Source of the DNA: CAJQQY01 sp964352225
GTDB taxonomy: Bacteria; Bacteroidota; Bacteroidia; Chitinophagales; Saprospiraceae
Reading direction: 5' to 3'
DNA: 35,781 nucleotides
Assembly (NCBI GenBank): GCA_964352225.1
Contig: CAYGRM010000020.1
Coordinates: 1-35,781 of the forward strand
In this document: positions 31,340 through 35,781 of the stretch, in pieces
How positions within the stretch are numbered: position 1 is the first letter of the stretch
Layout: each line of letters opens with the position of its first letter
Made by a program: the position numbers and the translations under genes
Notes under the pieces: generated by a model
Told to the model about the DNA's origin: nothing
Database searches by the model: none
What the model saw: the letters and a program-made list of their open reading frames with translations, nothing else

Positions 31340-32662
31340 TTAATCTAATTCCACATCAATATTATATCCCATAATAATGACTTTTGGACTTCGATCATTT
31401 GCCTTATTCATTTTCCCTTTGATTTGGAGTTGTCCATTTTTTTCAGAAATAAACCCTGCTTCTAGATCATCTTCCTCCAAAGAAATATCTGTATTTTTTG
31501 CATCGACTTCCAATTGATATTTTAAATTCCCGAGAGGCAATTCCACATCACAATTCTTTCCTGAAATCTCTGCACCTGCAAAAGTAGCTGCTACTTTATT
31601 AATTTCAATATCTCCGTTATAATCTTCACTCAGGTAAAATCCTTTTTTCAAAAGTCCAATTTCTACATCGAAATACTTACTACTCGCACATTTAAAATTT
31701 CCAAGTGTTCCAATTTTCATATCATCTTGATACATTTTTTCGCAATCAACCTCCTCTGCTGAACCAATGCTAAATTCACTTTCTTTACTTCTCAAAAACA
31801 AATCTTCGACTGATCCAATCGTCCACTCTGTATCGTAAGAATCAATTTTAGCTGACTTTACAAAACCGATCGTCCAAACCGAATATTTATCATTGACCAC
31901 CAAATTGCCTTGTACATTTGAAATCTCAAAATTTCCTTCGTAAGATTCAATTTCAGCAGCTTGAATATCCGTAAAAGTATGTCGAGAATATTTAGAATCT
32001 AATTTCAGCGAATTACATTTCCCCATCTCCAACGTTGATTCATATATTTCTATATCAGCATCTTGGACATTTCCAATCGTCGCATTTCCATACTTCAGAT
32101 CGAGTTTTAAATCGCCTTTAATATTCTGCGTTTCGATATTTCCATTGTAATTTTTGATCTCAACATCTGCTGTAATTTCTGCCAGAGTGATGTTATTATA
32201 CTTATTCTCCAAATTAAGATTTATCCCTTCCGGAACCGACACTTCCATGTCAACTTGAATATCTTCGATACCCCGTAGTTTGCTGCCACCTTTGACTTCT
32301 ATGGTACTGACTCCATTTATCTTTGACCAATTTACAGCATTGGTTTTAGTAGAGATCTCTAGTAGCGATTTACCATTTTCATGATGCTCAATTTCGATCA
32401 TATCTAACAATGCTACTGCGTCCGCTTCCTTATTTCCTAAGACGGAAACATACAATCGAACTTCTACTTTATTGGTCATAGATTTTTTGACATACAAGGC
32501 TCCTTTCTGATGGGTAATTTGTACGAGTGCTCCTTTTTGCACCGCAAATGATTCATCAATAGTTTTTACTTTTTCAATTTGGGCAGACAAATTAAAATGA
32601 ACTAAAATCAACCCAACCGTACAAATAATTTTACATAGGTCTTTCGTTAATTCTTTTTTCAT
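31340..32662 (-). CDS. secreted beta-solenoid protein (DUF4097/GIN-like) of the ECF operon
   Basis: The 440-residue protein starts at an ATG at 32662 (a GTG lies one codon upstream) with a signal peptide ending near LSAQ. After an N-terminal strand-rich portion there are about twelve consecutive repeats of 17-20 residues, each headed by KY, SY or similar and followed by T-I-x-I-like strands and an A-x-I-x-S turn. This is the pattern of a beta-solenoid, as in DUF4097/GIN adhesin-like proteins. Its start overlaps the anti-sigma stop by 32 bases in another frame, so translation is probably coupled. It likely sits in the periplasm or outer membrane and could serve as the stress sensor or target (inference). 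Confidence 0.72.
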   Translation of the reverse strand: MKKELTKDLCKIICTVGLILVHFNLSAQIEKVKTIDESFAVQKGALVQITHQKGALYVKKSMTNKVEVRLYVSVLGNKEADAVALLDMIEIEHHENGKSLLEISTKTNAVNWSKINGVSTIEVKGGSKLRGIEDIQVDMEVSVPEGINLNLENKYNNITLAEITADVEIKNYNGNIETQNIKGDLKLDLKYGNATIGNVQDADIEIYESTLEMGKCNSLKLDSKYSRHTFTDIQAAEIESYEGNFEISNVQGNLVVNDKYSVWTIGFVKSAKIDSYDTEWTIGSVEDLFLRSKESEFSIGSAEEVDCEKMYQDDMKIGTLGNFKCASSKYFDVEIGLLKKGFYLSEDYNGDIEINKVAATFAGAEISGKNCDVELPLGNLKYQLEVDAKNTDISLEEDDLEAGFISEKNGQLQIKGKMNKANDRSPKVIIMGYNIDVELD

Positions 32663-33191
32663 CACGTGACTTTTTTTCTATTTCTTTTGATAATCGTTCT
32701 AATATTCTAATTTTTCTTTCGTAGTATTTTTGTAAAACCTGAATGGCTTTTTCTTCATCCGAAAGGACTGGCAAATCTTCTTTAAATTCATCATGAACAT
32801 TTTCTAATAATTCTAATTCATGAAAAATATCTTTGTATTTTGATTTATTGATTGCATCAAAATCAATTTCTTCCTTTTTCTCTGCAACTAATTGTTGATA
32901 ATTTTCTTCTTCTGGAAAGTCTAAAAATTTTAGGGGAGTTTCTTGATTCTCATCTGCCATGGTCGGTTCTGCATTCTTATTATTGTAAAAAAACCAGCCA
33001 GCCATCATCAACAGAGCTACCGTGGCAGCAACTGCATATATTTGTAAAAACCGATTGGAGTGTAGTTTTTTTACTGGAGTCGTCTCGCCCAAATCCGCTT
33101 GAATGTTTTGCCAAAGCAAACCTTCATCTACTCGTTCGATCTGATCGAATTCATCTCTATTTTCCTTAATTCTTTTTTCTAAAAAATCCAT
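32631..33191 (-). CDS. putative anti-sigma factor, single membrane span
   Basis: The 186-residue protein has a cytoplasmic N-terminal domain, one membrane helix (about residues 48-68: FLQIYAVAATVALLMMAGWFF) and a highly acidic, coiled-coil C-terminal domain rich in Glu, Asp and Lys. The N-terminal segment contains DEGLLWQNIQADL, which resembles the helical sigma-binding region of anti-sigma proteins, but no conserved ZAS zinc motif is present. Its place between an ECF sigma gene and an envelope protein gene supports the assignment. Its stop overlaps the downstream start. The 69-base gap from the sigma gene is a palindrome. Confidence 0.65.
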   Translation of the reverse strand: MDFLEKRIKENRDEFDQIERVDEGLLWQNIQADLGETTPVKKLHSNRFLQIYAVAATVALLMMAGWFFYNNKNAEPTMADENQETPLKFLDFPEEENYQQLVAEKKEEIDFDAINKSKYKDIFHELELLENVHDEFKEDLPVLSDEEKAIQVLQKYYERKIRILERLSKEIEKKSRDEKRINERPM

Positions 33192-33204
33192 GTTATTATT
33201 TTTT

Positions 33205-33276
33205 TAGTGATGAACTATGAGTGATAAGTGATGAGTAACCGAGCACTCATCACTTATCATTCATAACTTATCACTA
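33205..33276. repeat. palindrome between the sigma and anti-sigma genes
   Basis: Two 32-nt arms (33205-33236 and 33245-33276) are nearly complementary around an 8-nt loop. The right arm encodes the last codons (SDKL) and the TGA stop of the sigma gene. A half-copy of the same family lies at 3675-3704. Confidence 0.88.
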
Positions 33277-33824
33277 TTTCTAAGTTCGTTGGCTAAAAGT
33301 TGTTTTCCTCTTCGATATTGCGTCTTGGAAGTTGATTCCGTGATTTTCAAAATCGAAGCAATTTCTTGATGTTGATATCCTTCTAGTAAGTATAAATTCA
33401 ACACAACTCGACAACCATCTGGCAATTTTTTGATAGCATGATGCACTTGCTTCATCGAGAATTCGGGATCAACTTTTACATCTTCTTTTAATAGATTCGT
33501 TCGATCCCATTCCTCGTTTTCCATAAAATAAATTTCCTTCCGTTGTCTAATAAAATTTAAAGTTGTATTGATAGTGATTCTTTTTATCCAAGCTCCCAAG
33601 GTCGATTCGCCCCTGAATTCAGTTAATTTTTGAAATACTTTTACAAAAACCTCTTGAATTATATCTTCCGCATCCATTTTGTTTGGTACCATTCTCACGA
33701 CGGTGTTGTACATTGCTTGCACATACTTTCTGTACAATCGCATCTGCGCACGACCATCTCGACGAAGACATCGTCGAACCAATTCTTGTTCCTCTATTGA
33801 ATATGGATTGTCCAAAGTTTGCAC
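33261..33824 (-). CDS. ECF sigma factor
   Basis: The 187-residue protein has a sigma-2 region (about residues 20-95, including DAEDIIQEVFVKVFQKL and GAWIKRITINTTLNFIRQRKE) and a sigma-4 region (about 130-180, LPDGCRVVLNLYLLEGYQHQEIASIL), without sigma-3. It directs RNA polymerase to envelope-stress-type promoters and is probably held inactive by the downstream anti-sigma protein. The ATG at 33824 follows an upstream region in which I found no clear autoregulatory promoter. The final five residues fall inside the palindrome at 33205-33276. Confidence 0.9.
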   Translation of the reverse strand: MQTLDNPYSIEEQELVRRCLRRDGRAQMRLYRKYVQAMYNTVVRMVPNKMDAEDIIQEVFVKVFQKLTEFRGESTLGAWIKRITINTTLNFIRQRKEIYFMENEEWDRTNLLKEDVKVDPEFSMKQVHHAIKKLPDGCRVVLNLYLLEGYQHQEIASILKITESTSKTQYRRGKQLLANELRNSDKL

Positions 33825-34034
33825 GGTTATTTCACTTGAAGTTATGATTAAAAGACGAGGCGAAAAATGAATAGTTGTAATTTTTGGAAAAAATTATACC
33901 TTCCCTTAATTCTTTTGTAAAAACTTGAGAAGAAGTATCGAGAGTGAGGTGTTATCAAAGTCGCCCAATTATTATAAACCTGACTTTTCCAAAATTCAAT
34001 AAATCAGAATCATAAACGTTTTTATAAAAAAGGT

Positions 34035-34042
34035 TAATTTTG
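34035..34042 (+). promoter_or_regulatory. -7 box just before the TPR lipoprotein start
   Basis: TAATTTTG fits TAnnTTTG and ends 5 bases before the ATG, so transcription would begin at or near the start codon. A leaderless message or a chance match are both possible. Confidence 0.3.
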
Positions 34043-34046
34043 CACT

Positions 34047-35096
34047 ATGAATAAACAAACTTTGAATTTTATATTTTTAGCGATTATCGCTTTATTTTTG
34101 AGTGCCTGTGGAAATGACAAATCCTCCACAACTACTCCAACAGAAGAAACTTCTTCCACTCAGCAATTAGGCAAAACAGGAGTTCCTGCAATTGACAACC
34201 TGACTGACCAGATTGCTCAAAGTCCAGATGACCCTACTTTATATGCAGCTCGTGCCGAAGCTTTTTATGAAAATGAAGGGTATGATTATGCGATCGTAGA
34301 TATGGCTGCTGCCATGAAGATTGACTCTACCAATGCTGATTATCATCACTTACTTTCAGAGATATATCTAGATTATTACAAATCAAGATTGGCTTTGCAA
34401 ACGATGAAACGATGTGTGGCTTTGTACCCAGAAAGAATTCCTTCTTTGTTGAAATTGGCTGAAATTCAGCAGATTTTAAAAATGTATGATGCTTCGATGA
34501 TGACCATCGGAAGAATCATGAAGATCGAACCTGATAATGCCGAAGGTTTTTTCATGGTCGGATTGAATCATACTTTGATGGGAAATAAAGATGCCTCAAT
34601 AAGAGCATTGCAAAAAAGTGTTGAACTCGATCCTGATCATACTGACGCCTGGGTTTTGTTGGGAAAAATATTTGCAGAAGATGCCAATCCTTTGGCAGAG
34701 CAATATTTTGAAAATGCTGTCCAAACTGCCCCTGAAAATACTGATGTACTTTACAACAAGGCTTCATATTTGCATGATAATGATAAGTTAGATGATGCCT
34801 CTTCGATTTTGAAAAAAATTGTAAAAGTAAATCCTCAATATGCAGAAGCATTTGATCGACTTGGCGTAATTTATTTGGAAAAAGATTCAGCAGATCAGGC
34901 CATCACTAATTTTAATATTGCAGTAAAAGTAGATCCTGAGTTTGGAGTAGCTTATTATCACCGAGCATTTGCTTATGAAACTAAGGGCGATTTTGAAGCA
35001 GCCAAAGCAGATTACGAACGTATTTTAAAATTCAATCCTGATTATGAAAATGCAAAAAAAGGATTGGAAAGAATTGCTCAAGCGGCAAAAAATTAA
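34047..35096 (+). CDS. TPR-repeat lipoprotein
   Basis: The 349-residue protein starts with a leader ending in FLSAC (Cys21 lipobox) and a Thr/Ser-rich linker. From about residue 55 there are around eight TPR units. Clear examples are ADAYHHLLSEIYLDYYKS-type helices, then DAWVLLGKIFAEDANPLAEQYFENAV and EAFDRLGVIYLEKDSADQAITNF. It is expected on the periplasmic side of a membrane, serving as a protein-protein scaffold. The next gene, a TlpA-like lipoprotein, begins 34 bases downstream on the same strand, so the two probably form an operon. Confidence 0.82.
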   Translation: MNKQTLNFIFLAIIALFLSACGNDKSSTTTPTEETSSTQQLGKTGVPAIDNLTDQIAQSPDDPTLYAARAEAFYENEGYDYAIVDMAAAMKIDSTNADYHHLLSEIYLDYYKSRLALQTMKRCVALYPERIPSLLKLAEIQQILKMYDASMMTIGRIMKIEPDNAEGFFMVGLNHTLMGNKDASIRALQKSVELDPDHTDAWVLLGKIFAEDANPLAEQYFENAVQTAPENTDVLYNKASYLHDNDKLDDASSILKKIVKVNPQYAEAFDRLGVIYLEKDSADQAITNFNIAVKVDPEFGVAYYHRAFAYETKGDFEAAKADYERILKFNPDYENAKKGLERIAQAAKN

Positions 35097-35129
35097 AGCT
35101 CACCTTGCGAGTTTTTTAAATAAAAAATT

Positions 35130-35781
35130 ATGAAAAATTTATTTCCCATTTATGTATTTGTCATTGTCATAGCCTTATGCAGTTGCACAAATAAAGATAC
35201 CTCAACAAGTCATACGAGTACAGCTGCAACTCCTAAAGTTGCTGAAGCCTCTATTGCTCCGACAACGACTATTCAGAGAGATACCACCCCTCCTCGTCGA
35301 TCTAATGCCATCGTTAGTACCGCTCGCCCAAAGGATAAAATTAATCCTGCTTTTCCATTTGATATTTCTATGACGAATGCAAAGGAAGAAGTTTTTAATT
35401 CTGAGCAAGCACTAGCAAGTAACGGAAAACCAACTGTTGTTTTGTTTTGGTTGACTACTTGTTACCCATGTCGAATGGAGTTAAATGCGATAAAAAAAGC
35501 ATATCCTAATTGGAAAAAAGAAGCTGATTTTAATCTAGTTGCCATCTCAACTGATTTCAAAAAAAATTATGGAAATTTTATCAAAAGAGTAGAGAAAGAA
35601 GAATGGCCTTGGGAAACTTTTCATGATACCAATCGAGAATTTAGGGTAGTCATGCCTGGTGCATTAAATGGTTTACCTCAAACTTTTATTTTTGATAAAA
35701 ATGGAGAAATTGCTTACCACAAAAGAAAATACTCTACAGGTGATGAGAATATTTTATTTGAAAAAGTAAAAGAATTAGCGG
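35130..35781 (+). CDS. TlpA-like thioredoxin lipoprotein (3' end beyond the window)
   Basis: The frame from the ATG at 35130 is open for 217 codons to the window edge, with no stop. It has a lipobox ALCSC (Cys19), a Thr/Ser/Pro-rich linker and a thioredoxin-like domain from about residue 85, with TCYPCR (Cys111-Cys114) and the cis-Pro region LPQTFIFDKNGEIAYHKR. The C-terminal part resembles the TlpA protein at 6591-7088. It should be anchored in the envelope and handle disulfides there. Only a few residues are probably missing, judging by the alignment to that TlpA. Confidence 0.82.
   Translation, partial: MKNLFPIYVFVIVIALCSCTNKDTSTSHTSTAATPKVAEASIAPTTTIQRDTTPPRRSNAIVSTARPKDKINPAFPFDISMTNAKEEVFNSEQALASNGKPTVVLFWLTTCYPCRMELNAIKKAYPNWKKEADFNLVAISTDFKKNYGNFIKRVEKEEWPWETFHDTNREFRVVMPGALNGLPQTFIFDKNGEIAYHKRKYSTGDENILFEKVKELA

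Overview
The window looks like a chromosomal segment of a low-GC, Gram-negative member of the Bacteroidota. Supporting signs are several -7 boxes of the TAnnTTTG type, many lipoproteins and outer-membrane barrels with Bacteroidota-type leaders, an Omp28-type lipoprotein beside a DUF6029-like barrel, a zinc-finger PheS, a K+-dependent HppA-type pyrophosphatase, and ECF sigma/anti-sigma genes. A saprospirian or related environmental lineage is plausible, but that is inference. No tRNA, rRNA, CRISPR array, phage gene or intact insertion sequence was seen. I recognise 27 genes (28 coding features, because one gene is split).

Layout: 356-3668 (+) holds a FAD/NAD(P) oxidoreductase and a polytopic 4Fe-4S membrane protein whose frame is broken by one TGA. 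3769-7088 holds an envelope thiol/outer-membrane group: an Omp28-like lipoprotein and a DUF6029-like barrel (-), divergent from a TlpA thioredoxin (+). 7157-13909 (-) holds an ABC-F ATPase, a Prc-type S41 protease and the membrane pyrophosphatase. 14402-15442 (+) holds two Hsp20 chaperones. 15591-23328 (-) holds two tandem lytic transglycosylases, gatA, pheS, a small barrel and a glucosaminidase-LysM protein. 23528-28224 holds an SH3 lipoprotein (+), a GT87-like glycosyltransferase, an HD-like/PycTM fusion and D-Ala-D-Ala ligase (-). 28400-31190 holds a TPR protein, a DUF937 protein with two EF-hand-like loops (+) and a DinB-cupin fusion. 31340-33824 (-) is an ECF sigma / anti-sigma / solenoid-protein operon. 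34047 to the edge (+) is a TPR lipoprotein followed by a TlpA-like lipoprotein cut by the window end.

Much of the content concerns the envelope: peptidoglycan synthesis (Ddl) and turnover (two SLT enzymes, one GH73), periplasmic proteolysis (Prc), thiol redox (two TlpA-like proteins, Omp28) and envelope signalling (ECF trio). Housekeeping genes are pheS, gatA, hppA and an ABC-F gene.

The most interesting items are: (1) a chromosomal HD-like domain fused to a Pycsar-effector-type membrane module, in which the metal-binding His-Asp doublet is replaced by Gln-Gly and no cyclase lies nearby; (2) a set of long intergenic palindromes at gene 3' ends, two of which are homologous with compensatory arm changes, and some of which supply the stop codon of the adjacent gene; (3) the single in-frame TGA in the Fe-S gene; (4) a DinB-cupin fusion; (5) a terminator that overlaps the putative pheS promoter.
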